Below are positions 35,528-45,259 of a DNA stretch of 64,000 nt, one piece after another (position 1 is the first letter of the stretch; the number at the start of each line of letters is the position of its first letter). The position numbers and the translations under genes are program-made. The stretch is from the NCBI RefSeq assembly GCF_004785685.1, contig NZ_SRPF01000002.1, positions 248,001 to 312,000 on the forward strand, in the 5' to 3' direction. The stretch comes from Marinobacter confluentis. Lineage in GTDB: Bacteria; Pseudomonadota; Gammaproteobacteria; Pseudomonadales; Oleiphilaceae. Under the pieces are notes generated by a model that was given only the letters and a program-made list of their open reading frames with translations, did not search any database and was not told the DNA's origin.

Positions 35528-36889
35528 CTAGCGGGTACCCGCACGGCGCAGTGCCGAAGGCGTGTACTCGCGTGACCGACGCTCTACACCGAAGGTGTAC
35601 GGCTCGGGCTCTTCGTTGGTCAGACCAAGCACCAGGTAACGGCCAGACAACAGATCGTACAGGGTCTCGATCGCATACCAGGGCACAATCTGGTCGTAGA
35701 ACTGCAGGGCATGGGCTTCAGCAACACGCCAGAGTTCACCACGGCCGTCATAGTGATCAATCACTGATGCCTGCCAGGTGTCTTCGTCAAGATAGAAATC
35801 ACGCTGCGCGTAAATATGACGCTCGCCATCTTTCAGGGTTGCGCGCACATGCCATACGCGGTGCAGCTCGTAGCGCGTGTAATTCTGCTCGATGTGGCCG
35901 GCCTTGATGATCTGGTCATAGCTCAGATCCCGGTCCAGCAACTTGTAGGAGTTGTAAGGAATATACATCTCCTTCTTACCCAACAGTTCCCAGTTGTAGC
36001 GATCCGGCGCACCGTTGAACATGTCGAAGTTGTCTGAGGTACGCATACCATCTGCTGCGGTACCCGGTCCGTCATAGGCTACCTGAGGAGCGCGACGAAC
36101 ACGGCGCTGACCGGCGTTGTATACCCACGCACGGCGTGGCTCTGCAACCTGGTCAATGGTTTCGTGAACCAGCAGCACGTTACCCGCAAGGCGGGCTGGC
36201 GCAGTAATGGCCTGCTTGAAGTAGAACAGTACGTTGGGGTCCTCGCCTGGCTCGTAATCCGCCAGGTAGGTGCGCCAGGTCAGCTCGTCCTGAAACTTCA
36301 CAACACTGAAATCGCCGCTTTCGGTCGGTGTAACCTGACCGACGTTCCGCATAACGGAACCGCCGCGATAACGGGTGATGTGGTTCCAGATTACCTCAAG
36401 GCCGTTCTGCGGAATCGGGAAAGGAGTCGCGGTCTGGTAATCACCAAGACCGTTACCATCCTTGATCAGGTCGACCGTTGTCGCGTTTGCCATGGTGTCC
36501 TGCATGACATCTTCCGGATAGGCCGCGGTACGGTGTGTCGGGTACACAGGCATTTTGTAATCCGGGTAGCGCTTGATCATTGCGATCTGGCCGGGTGACA
36601 AATTGTCGGCGTATTCATCAACGTTGCTCTGGTCGATGGTGAACTTCGGCTGCTCGTCCGGGAAAGGATTCACATAGATACCGTCGTTCTTGTAACCGGC
36701 CGGAGGAGTTGTCAGGCCGCCGTCCCATGCCGGAATCTCGCCGCCATTGCCGGCTTTCTCCGCACCCATCGGGGTGAGCGTATCGCCCAGTTTCGCAGCT
36801 TCGCTCTCCGACACCGCGCTGTAGGCGTTGCCGGCGAACATGACTGCCGACAGAATGCCGGTAGCCAATAGTGTCTTGTTCAGTTTCAT
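35528..36889 (-). CDS. DUF1329 family outer-membrane lipid-binding-like protein
   Basis: This 453-residue protein has a signal peptide (about residues 1-24, ending in AYSA) and the DUF1329 body: AAKLGDTLTPMGAEKAGN, IPAWDGGLTTPPAGY, then VRRAPQVAYDGPGT and a W/Y-rich C-terminal half. DUF1329 proteins have a LolB/LppM-like fold related to lipoprotein and lipid carriers and are nearly always encoded beside DUF1302 proteins in pseudomonads and relatives. The gene lies 39 bp downstream of the DUF1302 gene and ends at a strong terminator. The pair is linked in the literature to hydrophobic compound or surface lipid handling; the exact role is unknown. Confidence 0.9.
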   Translation of the reverse strand: MKLNKTLLATGILSAVMFAGNAYSAVSESEAAKLGDTLTPMGAEKAGNGGEIPAWDGGLTTPPAGYKNDGIYVNPFPDEQPKFTIDQSNVDEYADNLSPGQIAMIKRYPDYKMPVYPTHRTAAYPEDVMQDTMANATTVDLIKDGNGLGDYQTATPFPIPQNGLEVIWNHITRYRGGSVMRNVGQVTPTESGDFSVVKFQDELTWRTYLADYEPGEDPNVLFYFKQAITAPARLAGNVLLVHETIDQVAEPRRAWVYNAGQRRVRRAPQVAYDGPGTAADGMRTSDNFDMFNGAPDRYNWELLGKKEMYIPYNSYKLLDRDLSYDQIIKAGHIEQNYTRYELHRVWHVRATLKDGERHIYAQRDFYLDEDTWQASVIDHYDGRGELWRVAEAHALQFYDQIVPWYAIETLYDLLSGRYLVLGLTNEEPEPYTFGVERRSREYTPSALRRAGTR

Positions 36890-36928
36890 TTAAGTTACCT
36901 CGTTAAACTATTTCAGGCACATTCGGGT

Positions 36929-38785
36929 TTAGAACGAGTAGGACACGCTCGCACTGACGAAGTCTCTGTCGGTCAACTCGTTGAACGGTTCGCCGTCCAT
37001 GAAGTTGGTGTAGCCGATGTTACCTGTAATCTTGTTCTGGTAAACACCCTGAAGGGAGATACCAACAGACTTCCTGTCTTCGATAAAGTTTCCTGCCGGC
37101 TGCGGCGCGTAACCCTCGACGTCGTGACTGAAGGCCAGCTGCGGCTGCAGGTTTATACCAGCAATGGCGTTCGGGTAATCCCAGACGAGTCGAGCTCGAT
37201 AACCCCACGAGAAAGAAGTCGTGTAACCTTCGTTGTTACAGTAACTTGTGTTCGCGTTGGCGCCAGCACCGCCAAGGATATCCGAGCCCGTGAAACAGGC
37301 GTCAGCTCCCGATGCGCGGGGAATAGTACCGACCCCGAAGGTGCCCGACCGACCATAGCGAGCTTCATCGTAACCCGGCAGGTCGTGAACATAGGTACCG
37401 CCAATTTCCGACACGAATGACATACGGCTGGCACCCATGACCTGGTCAAAGAACTTGATCAGTGTCATCTGCGCCTGAGATACGTTGTACCTGTCGTAGC
37501 CATCCACTTCCTGATTACTCAAGGCACCCGCGCCGAGCGGAACACCGGCTTCCTGCTCACGCTTGATCTGCAGCAAGCTGAGAGGGCCTTCAGAATCGAT
37601 AATCTGCAAACCACCCAGAATCAGCTCAAACGAGCTCCACTGGACCGGTACATTTTCGCGGAAGCTGTACTCAGCACCCAGAGACCATCCGCCTGGGGTG
37701 GTGGTGTTGATACTGATGCCGTAGAGATCGATGTTTTCCGGATACTCAATGTAATAATTGGCAATGTCGCCGGTGCCAGAGCCCAGCGTGCCACTGACCA
37801 GAGGCAGACGGCTATTGTACTTTATGTAGTAAAAGCCAAGCTCGGAGTCATTCAGTGCCGGGACATACCAGCGCATGGCGACACCAAACTGATCCTTGCT
37901 GTCAGCGTCTTTATCTGGCGCCCTCATTGCAAGGCCGGCACCATTATCGAGGTAAAACTCCTGCGGCTGGGCGCTAGCCAGGATGACAGGACCACACCCG
38001 TCTGCCGCGAAGTCGTTAGTGGAGAAGAATGTGCCGCAGTCGTCTGGCTTTACCGGTTCCCAGTCAGTCTGGACGAAGGCTTCAAGGGTAATGTTCTGGG
38101 TAACACCTGCGGAAATGTAGAACATTTCAACAGGTAAAAGGGCGTCCTTCAGTTCGGCGCCAGGTGCACGGAACGCGGGAACATCAATCGGGTTGATGGT
38201 ATTGATACCGCCCTGGATAAACGTACTCTCACCCCAGCTAACAACCTGTTTGCCGTAACGAATGCTGACGGGGACATTGCCGAAATACCAGTCCGAAAAA
38301 ACGTAGGCGTCAAGCAGATCGGCACCAGAAGCATTGTCTTTTGCGTCGTCGTTTAACTCCCGGCGTTCACGTGACTCGTCTTTCAGCTCGAAGTCGTAGT
38401 AATAACGACCACGGACAAAGGCACCGACTCGAGTCAGTACATCGCTATCGACGTTGTAGTTCAGAAACAGATCTGATCGGCCCTGAACCACTTTGGAGAC
38501 GGTGTCGCCCTGATCAAAGTTGAGGTTGCCGTCGTCAAAGTTATTGGATGATGCGCCCTGGTTTGTTCCCACGAACTGCGGCCCGAGGTTGCCCTGAGCA
38601 ATCAGACGATCCTGACGTTCCTTGGTCCGCCAGGTGGCGCCTGCAGAAAGGGTCGTATCCAGAGACGCTTCCACATCCCCGATATAGAATGAATAGGCAG
38701 ACGCCTGGCCGGACATACCGGCGGCTACTGCGACGGCCAGCGGCAATTTGACCCACTGCTGCCATTGGTTTGTTTTTCTTGTCAT
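36929..38785 (-). CDS. DUF1302 family outer-membrane protein
   Basis: This 618-residue protein has a signal peptide (KLPLAVAVAAGMSGQASA) and a long mature chain with beta-strand character that ends in SVSYSF, the aromatic C-terminus typical of BamA-assembled barrels. Family segments include YIGDVEASLDTTLSAGATWRT at the mature start, FSDWYFGNVPVSIRYGKQVVSWGES, and repeated ELGFYYIKYNSRLP-type strands. It is the first gene of a two-gene operon with DUF1329. A transport role for hydrophobic substrates at the outer membrane is likely but inferred from family context. Confidence 0.9.
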   Translation of the reverse strand: MTRKTNQWQQWVKLPLAVAVAAGMSGQASAYSFYIGDVEASLDTTLSAGATWRTKERQDRLIAQGNLGPQFVGTNQGASSNNFDDGNLNFDQGDTVSKVVQGRSDLFLNYNVDSDVLTRVGAFVRGRYYYDFELKDESRERRELNDDAKDNASGADLLDAYVFSDWYFGNVPVSIRYGKQVVSWGESTFIQGGINTINPIDVPAFRAPGAELKDALLPVEMFYISAGVTQNITLEAFVQTDWEPVKPDDCGTFFSTNDFAADGCGPVILASAQPQEFYLDNGAGLAMRAPDKDADSKDQFGVAMRWYVPALNDSELGFYYIKYNSRLPLVSGTLGSGTGDIANYYIEYPENIDLYGISINTTTPGGWSLGAEYSFRENVPVQWSSFELILGGLQIIDSEGPLSLLQIKREQEAGVPLGAGALSNQEVDGYDRYNVSQAQMTLIKFFDQVMGASRMSFVSEIGGTYVHDLPGYDEARYGRSGTFGVGTIPRASGADACFTGSDILGGAGANANTSYCNNEGYTTSFSWGYRARLVWDYPNAIAGINLQPQLAFSHDVEGYAPQPAGNFIEDRKSVGISLQGVYQNKITGNIGYTNFMDGEPFNELTDRDFVSASVSYSF

Positions 38786-38937
38786 TGGAAGGCTACTCCA
38801 TTGTTGTTCTGAGTCGCTGCTCTTGTTTATTGGTATTCACGATGTTTGGAGGCTTCATGCACAGTGCTCGTGATGATGGCACTATAGCTAACGCCATCGG
38901 GCGCTTTGATCAGTCAAAAGTATGATTTTACGATTAC

Positions 38938-39019
38938 ACCCCTCTCAACGGCAGGTTCCCGGTCGCACCGGTTCAATATAGTCAACAAATCCCGTTGCAA
39001 CCAGCCGTTGGAGAGGGGT
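38938..39019. repeat. 82-bp palindromic element between thiolase and DUF1302 genes
   Basis: ACCCCTCTCAACGGC at 38938-38952 pairs with GCCGTTGGAGAGGGGT at 39004-39019 (one extra G). The 51-bp loop itself contains a hairpin GGTTCCCGG/CCGGTTC. There is no T run, so a simple terminator is not indicated. It lies just after the thiolase stop and upstream of the DUF1302 promoter region. Confidence 0.6.
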
Positions 39020-39041
39020 TATGCAAATCAACCTGCTGGGC

Positions 39042-40226
39042 TTACAGCATTTCAATGGCCATGGCAGTGGCTTCGCCGCCGCCGATGCACAGTGCCGCAA
39101 CGCCCTTCTTCTTGCCGTAATGTTTAAGGGAATGCATCAGTGTTACCAGCAGGCGCGAGCCGGTTGAGCCCACCGGATGACCCTGTGCACAGGCCCCGCC
39201 ATGAACGTTCACTTTTTCAGGATCCAGACCCAGTTCGCGGATTGGCATCATCGCAACCATTGCGAAAGCTTCATTAATCTCGAACAGGTCTACGTCGTCT
39301 TTAGTCCAGCCAGTTTTAGCAAACAGGGTTTCAATGGCACCCACAGGCGCACAGGTAAATTCTGATGGATGCTGGGATTGGGTGCTGTGTGCAACAATGC
39401 GCGCCAGAGGCTTGAGCCCACGCTTTTCCGCTTCCGATTCCCGCATCAGAACCAGGGCCGAGGCTCCATCTGAAATAGAGGAAGCGTTGGCGGCGGTTAC
39501 CGTACCATCCTTCTTGAAGGCCGGCCGCAGGCTCGGGATTTTCTCGATATTGGCATTGAACGGCTGCTCGTCGTGTTCCACCACCACATCGCCCTTTCGG
39601 GATTTGACGGTGACCGGGATGATCTCATCTTTCAGCAGCCCCTGCTCAATGGCGGACTTTGCGCGCTTGAGGGACTGGATGGCGTAAGCATCCATATCTT
39701 CACGGCTGTAGCCTTTCTGGTCAGCCATATCCTGGGCGAAGGAGCCCATCAGTCGGCCGGTTTCAGCGTCTTCCAGGCCGTCCAGAAACATATGGTCCTG
39801 TGCCGCATCACCCGGGCCCATTCGATACCCTTTCCGGGCGTTCAGCAGCAGATAGGGGGCGTTGGACATGCTCTCCATACCGCCAGCGACCATCACATCA
39901 TTGGTACCCGCCTTGATCAGGTCGTGGGCAAACATGGCGGCTTTCATGCCGGAGCCACAAAGCTTGTTGATGGTGGTAGCACCGGTGCTGTCAGGCAGCC
40001 CTGCCTGGCGCATGGCCTGACGGGCGGGGCCCTGCTTGAGACCAGCGGGCAGCACGTTACCCATGATCACTTCCTGAACGTCTGCAGGCTGCAGGCCGGC
40101 ACGGCGAATCGCTTCAGCAATGCTGATGGCGCCCAGCTCAGGGGCGGAAACCGCCGCCAGGCTACCCTGGAAGCCGCCCATGGGGGTACGTACACCACTG
40201 ACAATTACAACGTTATCACTGCTCAT
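39042..40226 (-). CDS. Acetyl-CoA C-acyltransferase (thiolase)
   Basis: This 394-residue thiolase II family enzyme condenses or cleaves acyl-CoA. The nucleophile is C90 (NKLCGSGMKA). The C-terminal catalytic segments are NVHGGACAQGHPVGSTGSR (His) and ALCIGGGEATAM (Cys). The ATG at 40226 with AGAGG about 8 bases upstream matches the family N-terminus; a longer frame would add 32 unlike residues. It is cytoplasmic, single, and separated by 256 bp from the DUF1302 gene. Acetyl-CoA acetyltransferase (AtoB/PhaA-like) is the best guess, but longer-chain activity cannot be excluded. Confidence 0.92.
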   Translation of the reverse strand: MSSDNVVIVSGVRTPMGGFQGSLAAVSAPELGAISIAEAIRRAGLQPADVQEVIMGNVLPAGLKQGPARQAMRQAGLPDSTGATTINKLCGSGMKAAMFAHDLIKAGTNDVMVAGGMESMSNAPYLLLNARKGYRMGPGDAAQDHMFLDGLEDAETGRLMGSFAQDMADQKGYSREDMDAYAIQSLKRAKSAIEQGLLKDEIIPVTVKSRKGDVVVEHDEQPFNANIEKIPSLRPAFKKDGTVTAANASSISDGASALVLMRESEAEKRGLKPLARIVAHSTQSQHPSEFTCAPVGAIETLFAKTGWTKDDVDLFEINEAFAMVAMMPIRELGLDPEKVNVHGGACAQGHPVGSTGSRLLVTLMHSLKHYGKKKGVAALCIGGGEATAMAIEML

Positions 40227-40251
40227 TCTGAAACCTCTTTTCTCGTTTAAA

Positions 40252-41349
40252 TCAGGCCTTGTGCGGCGCTTCCAGGTATTCCCGGGACTGCATTTCCAGC
40301 AGTCGCGATTCAGTGCGTTCAAACTCGAAGGCCAGGCGGCCGCCGGTGTAGAGGTCGGTGATCGCCGCCTCCGCCGACAGGATGACCTTGACGTTGCGGT
40401 CGTAGAATTCGTCGATCAGATTGATGAAGCGTCGCGCCTGATCCTCGTTGTTCTTTCCCATCACCGGGACATTGCTGATGATGACCGCATGAAATTCCCG
40501 CGCCAGCTCGATGTAATCGTTCTGGCTCCGAGGGCCGTCACAGAGCGTCCTGAAATCAAACCAGACCACGTCGTCAGCGTGGCTGAGAGCCGTCAGCTTG
40601 CGGCCGTTAATCTCCAACTCGAGGCTATGACTTCCCCCTTCCAGAGCGAGGCTATCAAAGCTTTTCTGAAGACTGACGTCCGAATCGTCATCCAGCGGAT
40701 AGTGAAAAAGCTCCGCCTGCTCCAGCGTTCGCAGCCGGTAATCGACGCCGCCGTCCACATTCACCACATCGGTGTGTTTCTTTACCAGCTCAATGGCCGG
40801 CAGGAAGCGGGCGCGCTGCAGACCATCCTTGTAAAGGCCGTCTGGCACAATGTTGGATGTACAGACCAGGGTGACACCGCGACTGAAAAGGCCGTCCATC
40901 AGCGTGGCCAGTATCATCGCATCGCCGATGTCGGAGACAAAAAACTCGTCGAAGCAGATAACCCGCGCCTCATCACCAAACTTTTTCGCAACAATATCCA
41001 GCGGATTCTTTTCACCTTTCAGAGCCTTGAGTTCCTTGTGGACCCGTTGCATAAAGCGGTGGAAGTGAACCCGCATTTTGCGGTCAAACGGCAGGGCTTC
41101 GTAAAAAGTGTCCATCAGGTAGGTCTTGCCGCGGCCCACACCGCCCCAGAAGTACAGGCCCTTGACCGGAGTCTCCCGGCCCTTCTTCATCTTCAGACGA
41201 AGTTTGACCAATGGCTTATCCCGCTCACTTTCCGCCACGACCAGTTTGTCGTACAGTGACTGCAAACGACGCACGGCATCTTCCTGAGCGGAGTCGCGAT
41301 GAAATTCCGGGCGTTCCAGATCTTTCTGGTAGCGTTCAATCGGTGTCAT
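40252..41349 (-). CDS. zapE: Cell division protein ZapE (AFG1-like ATPase)
   Basis: ZapE is an AAA-type ATPase that associates with the division ring. The protein (365 residues from the ATG at 41349) starts MTPIERYQKDLERPEF, like pseudomonad ZapE. It has Walker A GGVGRGKT (69-76), a FHRFM segment, and ICFDEFFVSDIGDAM as Walker B, followed by LVCTSNIVPDGLY. An ATG at 41373 is an alternative; the still longer frame is not supported. It is divergent from the zapG-like gene (130 bp apart) and is followed 25 bp later by the thiolase start on the same strand. Confidence 0.92.
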   Translation of the reverse strand: MTPIERYQKDLERPEFHRDSAQEDAVRRLQSLYDKLVVAESERDKPLVKLRLKMKKGRETPVKGLYFWGGVGRGKTYLMDTFYEALPFDRKMRVHFHRFMQRVHKELKALKGEKNPLDIVAKKFGDEARVICFDEFFVSDIGDAMILATLMDGLFSRGVTLVCTSNIVPDGLYKDGLQRARFLPAIELVKKHTDVVNVDGGVDYRLRTLEQAELFHYPLDDDSDVSLQKSFDSLALEGGSHSLELEINGRKLTALSHADDVVWFDFRTLCDGPRSQNDYIELAREFHAVIISNVPVMGKNNEDQARRFINLIDEFYDRNVKVILSAEAAITDLYTGGRLAFEFERTESRLLEMQSREYLEAPHKA

Positions 41350-41479
41350 GCTAGTGCTTTTCTGAACGTTCATGGATGCAGATCCCGGTTTGGGGTCGTT
41401 AATATCGGCGGCGTATTGTGGCCGATTTTGCAAATTGTCGCCACGTTGCGGCGGATTCGATAAAAGGATGAAGTGAACT

Positions 41480-41920
41480 ATGAATAACCTGATTCTGGCA
41501 GCCATAGCCGCACTGATTGTCGGCCTGATCATTGGCGTACTGATTGGCCGCTCCGGCCAGGGGTCTACGCTCAGGCAGCGTCGGGCAGAACAGCAGATTG
41601 AAGAAATCAGGAACGAATACACCCGCTATCAGGCGCAGGTCAATGAACACTTTATGGAATCGGCCCATCTGCTGCGCCGTTTCAACGACACCTACCGGGA
41701 CGTGAACCAGCACATGGCCCGGGGCGCGAACAGGCTGTGCAACGATGAGGAATGGCTGCACGAACTGGAGCAGGAAAACGCCCGCGACCGCCTTGAAGGC
41801 AGCTCATCCGACGGCGACAACGCCGAACCCCCGAGAGACTACGCCCCCAAAAGTGACCCAGAAGAGAAAGGCACCCTGGCGGAAGATTTCGGTATGCCGG
41901 AAAAACAGAAGCAGTCCTGA
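41480..41920 (+). CDS. zapG: ZapG-like DUF1043 (YhcB) inner-membrane protein
   Basis: This 146-residue protein has a single N-terminal membrane helix (about 4-24, glycine-rich IGVLIGR end), then a coiled-coil-prone region with the family segment QVNEHFMESAHLLRRFNDTYRDVNQHMARGA and an acidic C-terminus. DUF1043/YhcB (ZapG) proteins link envelope growth and cell division in E. coli. It is divergently placed from zapE, a common arrangement in gammaproteobacteria. Confidence 0.88.
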   Translation: MNNLILAAIAALIVGLIIGVLIGRSGQGSTLRQRRAEQQIEEIRNEYTRYQAQVNEHFMESAHLLRRFNDTYRDVNQHMARGANRLCNDEEWLHELEQENARDRLEGSSSDGDNAEPPRDYAPKSDPEEKGTLAEDFGMPEKQKQS

Positions 41921-41938
41921 TTAAAACGTCCTCGACCA

Positions 41939-42682
41939 CTACACCGGGTTATCGCAGTCGATAAACCGGTGCTCTACCCCGAATACCCTTTCAAGCGCAC
42001 TACCGAGCGCCTGTACCCCGTAACGCTCGGTAGCGTGATGTCCCGCCGCAAAATAATGAATGCCGCATTCCCGCGCCGTGTGCGTGGTGGGCTCTGAGAT
42101 CTCGCCGCTGATATAGGCGTCCAGACCGGCCTCCAGCGCTTTATCAATAAATCCCTGGGCGGCGCCGGTACACCAGCCGACCCTGGAAATAGTGTCTGAA
42201 CCAGTGCCGACATGCAGCGGCGGTCGGCTCAGAGCCTTGGCAATCCGCTGTTCCAGTTCCGCCGGCGTCAGTGGTGATTCTAGCTCACCCTGCCACACCA
42301 GGCCATCGAGCGGGCGCGGGTTCTGGATACCCAACACGTCAGCAAGCTGGCGGTTATTGCCATATTCCGGGTGATCATCCAGCGGCAGGTGATAAGCCAC
42401 CAGATTGATGTCGTGCTCCAGCAGCAGCCGGATGCGCTCGCGCTTCATGCCACGAATTGCCTGGTCTTCGCCTTTCCAGAAATAGCCGTGGTGGACCAGA
42501 ATCATATCCGCGTCCGCCTCAATCGCAGCGTCAATCAGCGACCGGGAAGCGGTAACTCCACTGATGATACGGCTAACCTCATCCGAACCTTCCACCTGCA
42601 GTCCGTTCGGGCAGTAGTCCTTGAAGTCATCAGGCGACAGCCATTGGGTCAGCGTGTTGAGAATCTCGGTTCTGGAGGCCAC
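41939..42682 (-). CDS. Nif3-like dinuclear metal centre protein (YbgI family)
   Basis: This 247-residue protein starts with GTG at 42682 and has the Nif3/YbgI metal motifs MILVHHGYFW and HLPLDDHPEYGNN, a SGEISEPT segment, and a final HYFAAGHHATERYGVQ. Family members form hexameric toroids with two metals per subunit; the biochemical role is still debated (GTP cyclohydrolase I type 2 is a legacy name). The gene lies 37 bp downstream of hisC on the same strand and is convergent with zapG. Confidence 0.9.
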   Translation of the reverse strand: MASRTEILNTLTQWLSPDDFKDYCPNGLQVEGSDEVSRIISGVTASRSLIDAAIEADADMILVHHGYFWKGEDQAIRGMKRERIRLLLEHDINLVAYHLPLDDHPEYGNNRQLADVLGIQNPRPLDGLVWQGELESPLTPAELEQRIAKALSRPPLHVGTGSDTISRVGWCTGAAQGFIDKALEAGLDAYISGEISEPTTHTARECGIHYFAAGHHATERYGVQALGSALERVFGVEHRFIDCDNPV

Positions 42683-42719
42683 GGGTAATCTCCCATTCGG
42701 ACTGAATGTCGATTTGCGT

Positions 42720-43775
42720 TCAGACCAGACCGGTCAGCACTTCAATCAGGCGCTTGTTCTGGTCTGCTGTGCCGGTGGTAATGCGAAGGAAATCGTCGAT
42801 CCGCGCCTTGTTGAAGTGACGCACGATTACGCCCTGATCCCGCAGACCTCTGGCGAGGGACTCGCCGGAATGGTCGGGATGACGTGTAAAGACAAAATTG
42901 GCTTTGGATGGAAGCACTTCAAATCCCAGGGCTTCCAGTTTGCTGGTCACCCAGTCCCGCTCACCGATCACGCCTTCGCAGGTCGCCTTGAACCAGCTGT
43001 CGTCTTCAAACGCCGCGACCGCACCGGCCAGCGCCAGGCGGTCCAGCGGATAAGAATTGAAGCTGTTCTTGACCCGGTTCAGGGCCTCGATCAGGTCCGG
43101 ATGACCCACCGCAAAGCCGACTCGAAGCCCTGCCAGTGACCGGGCTTTGGACAGGGTCTGGCTGACCAGCAGGTTCGGGTATTTATCCACCAGGGTAATC
43201 GCCGATTCACCACCGAAATCCACATAAGCTTCGTCAATCACCACCACACGGTCCGGGTTGGCGGCTACAATCGCTTCAACCTTCGAAAGCTCAAGAAAGC
43301 GACCGGTCGGCGCATTCGGATTGGGGAAAATCACACCGCCATTGGGTTGGGCGTAGTCATCCGGATTGATCTCGAAGGACTCGGTTAAAGGGATTGTCTT
43401 GCCCTCAATACCATAGAGCCCGCAGTAAACCGGATAGAAACTGTAGGTAATGTCCGGGAACAGCACCGGCTGACCGTGCTGGAACAGACCGTAGAAAATA
43501 TGGGCCAGCACCTCATCGGAGCCGTTGCCCAGGAAAACCTGATCCTGATTCAGCCCGTGGTAGCGGGCGATCGCGTCTTTCAGCGCCTCCCCTTCCGGGT
43601 CTGGATACAAACGGAGGTTATCGTTCAGCTCGGCACGAATGGCATCGACCACTTTCGGGGACGGCCCAAAGGGGTTTTCGTTGGTATTCAGCTTGACCAG
43701 ATTCGCCATCTTTGGCTGCTCACCCGGAACATAGGGCACCAGGTCATTCACCAATGGGCTCCAGAACTTACTCAT
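42720..43775 (-). CDS. hisC: Histidinol-phosphate aminotransferase
   Basis: HisC is the PLP-dependent aminotransferase that converts imidazole acetol phosphate to histidinol phosphate. The 351-residue protein has [12 protein letters not shown] (29-40), GNGSDE (83-88), the PNPNAPTGR loop (151-159), DEAYVDF (181-187) and the PLP-lysine segment [16 protein letters not shown] (K210). It lies 13 bp after hisD, so hisG-hisD-hisC form one leftward operon. Confidence 0.96.
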   Translation of the reverse strand: MSKFWSPLVNDLVPYVPGEQPKMANLVKLNTNENPFGPSPKVVDAIRAELNDNLRLYPDPEGEALKDAIARYHGLNQDQVFLGNGSDEVLAHIFYGLFQHGQPVLFPDITYSFYPVYCGLYGIEGKTIPLTESFEINPDDYAQPNGGVIFPNPNAPTGRFLELSKVEAIVAANPDRVVVIDEAYVDFGGESAITLVDKYPNLLVSQTLSKARSLAGLRVGFAVGHPDLIEALNRVKNSFNSYPLDRLALAGAVAAFEDDSWFKATCEGVIGERDWVTSKLEALGFEVLPSKANFVFTRHPDHSGESLARGLRDQGVIVRHFNKARIDDFLRITTGTADQNKRLIEVLTGLV

Positions 43776-43788
43776 AGTTGCAGCCCTT

Positions 43789-45096
43789 TCAGTCTTTAAC
43801 GCGGTATTCCGCAGAACGTGCGTGTGCGGTCAGCCCCTCGCCCCGGGCCAGAACAGACGCAACACGGCCCATTCTGTCGGCACCCGGCGCGGTGAAGCCG
43901 ATAATGGAAGAACGCTTCTGAAAATCGTAAACCCCTAGCGGCGAGGAAAAACGCGCCGTTCCACTGGTAGGCAAGACGTGATTCGGCCCCGCGCAGTAAT
44001 CACCCAGTGCCTCGGCGGTATAACGCCCCATGAAAATCGCACCGGCGTGGCGGATGTCTTCAAGCATCTCGTTCGGATTCTCCACAGACAGCTCCAGGTG
44101 CTCCGGCGCTATCCGGTTGGAAACCGCAGCCGCCTCTTTCAGATCCGCCACCTGAATCAACGCCGCCCGGTCCGTCATGGACGTGCGGATAATGTCTGCA
44201 CGCTCCATGGTAGGTAGCAACGCGTTAATGCTCTTCTCCACCGCATTCAGGAAATCTCCGTCCGGGCTGATCAGAATCGACTGGGCCTGCTCATCGTGCT
44301 CCGCCTGGGAAAACAGATCCATGGCAATCCAGTCCGGATCTGTCTGGCCATCGCAGATCACCAGAATCTCCGACGGGCCGGCGATCATATCGATACCGAC
44401 GGTGCCAAACACTTCCCGTTTGGCGGTTGCCACAAAAATATTGCCTGGCCCGACAATTTTATCGACAGCAGGAACCGTTTCAGTGCCATAAGCGAGCGCA
44501 CCAACCGCCTGGGCTCCGCCCAGACAGAACACCCGATCGACACCAGCGATGGCGGCCGCAGCCAGAACCATGTCGTTCACGACACCATCCGGAGTAGGTA
44601 CAACCATAATCACTTCGCTAACTCCGGCGACCTTGGCCGGAATCGCATTCATCAGAACAGAAGACGGGTAGGCTGCTTTACCACCGGGCACATAAAGCCC
44701 TGCCCTATCCAGCGGCGTCACCTTCTGGCCCAGTACAGTTCCGTCCTGATCCTCATACTGCCAGGACTTCTGATTCTGGCGTTCATGATAGTCACGCACA
44801 CGGTCAGCGGCCTTTTCAAGGGCGATGCGCTGATCCTCAGGAATCGCGTTCAGCGCCTGTTGCAAACGTTCCTGGCTGATCTCCAACTCGGCTACAGAAC
44901 CAACTTTCAGCCGATCAAACTTCTCGGTAAATTCCAGAACCGCCGCATCACCCCGGGTTTTCACCTGATGCAGGATATGACGAACCGACTCGTTCACTGA
45001 CTGATCCACACTATCGTCCCATGCCAGCAAGCGCGCTAGCTCAGAATCGAAGTCGTTCTGGGAAGCATTGAGTCTGGTAATGCTGATATCGGTCAT
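43789..45096 (-). CDS. hisD: Histidinol dehydrogenase
   Basis: HisD performs the last two oxidations to histidine with NAD and zinc. The 435-residue protein has [24 protein letters not shown] split in the family manner, [25 protein letters not shown], the zinc-ligand segment [11 protein letters not shown] and a C-terminal [18 protein letters not shown]. The ATG at 45096 gives a standard start; the longer frame would run into the repeat upstream. A 112-bp inverted-repeat element separates it from hisG. Confidence 0.95.
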   Translation of the reverse strand: MTDISITRLNASQNDFDSELARLLAWDDSVDQSVNESVRHILHQVKTRGDAAVLEFTEKFDRLKVGSVAELEISQERLQQALNAIPEDQRIALEKAADRVRDYHERQNQKSWQYEDQDGTVLGQKVTPLDRAGLYVPGGKAAYPSSVLMNAIPAKVAGVSEVIMVVPTPDGVVNDMVLAAAAIAGVDRVFCLGGAQAVGALAYGTETVPAVDKIVGPGNIFVATAKREVFGTVGIDMIAGPSEILVICDGQTDPDWIAMDLFSQAEHDEQAQSILISPDGDFLNAVEKSINALLPTMERADIIRTSMTDRAALIQVADLKEAAAVSNRIAPEHLELSVENPNEMLEDIRHAGAIFMGRYTAEALGDYCAGPNHVLPTSGTARFSSPLGVYDFQKRSSIIGFTAPGADRMGRVASVLARGEGLTAHARSAEYRVKD

Positions 45097-45144
45097 TTCT
45101 TGGTCCTGAGTCTCACTTGGGTAAGCCCGGCGATGATGAGTAAT

Positions 45145-45256
45145 GGCGGTTGGAGAACTACTGGTTGAAAAACGCTCCTTACGGCACATCCCTGTGACGC
45201 TTGGGCTCCGCCATCCATGGCTCCGCACATTTTCAACCAGTAGTTCTCCAACCGCC
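45145..45256. repeat. 112-bp element with perfect 27-bp inverted arms between hisG and hisD
   Basis: GGCGGTTGGAGAACTACTGG continues to position 45171 and is repeated exactly, inverted, at 45230-45256. The 58-bp interior contains a further GGCTCCGCCAT/ATGGCTCCGC symmetry. The element begins 3 bp after the hisG stop and ends 48 bp before the hisD start. It resembles a REP-like or miniature mobile palindrome rather than a terminator, because no T run follows. On RNA it would fold into a very stable stem. Confidence 0.85.
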
Positions 45257-45259
45257 TGC

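Noticed and set aside
38881..38930. Sigma-70 promoter for the DUF1302 gene from TTGACT and TATAGT on the minus strand
   Set aside because: The two hexamers are about 25 bp apart, too far for a normal promoter.
40120..41259. A 379-residue open frame on the plus strand
   Set aside because: It is antisense to the 5' end of the thiolase gene and to zapE; no domain is visible.
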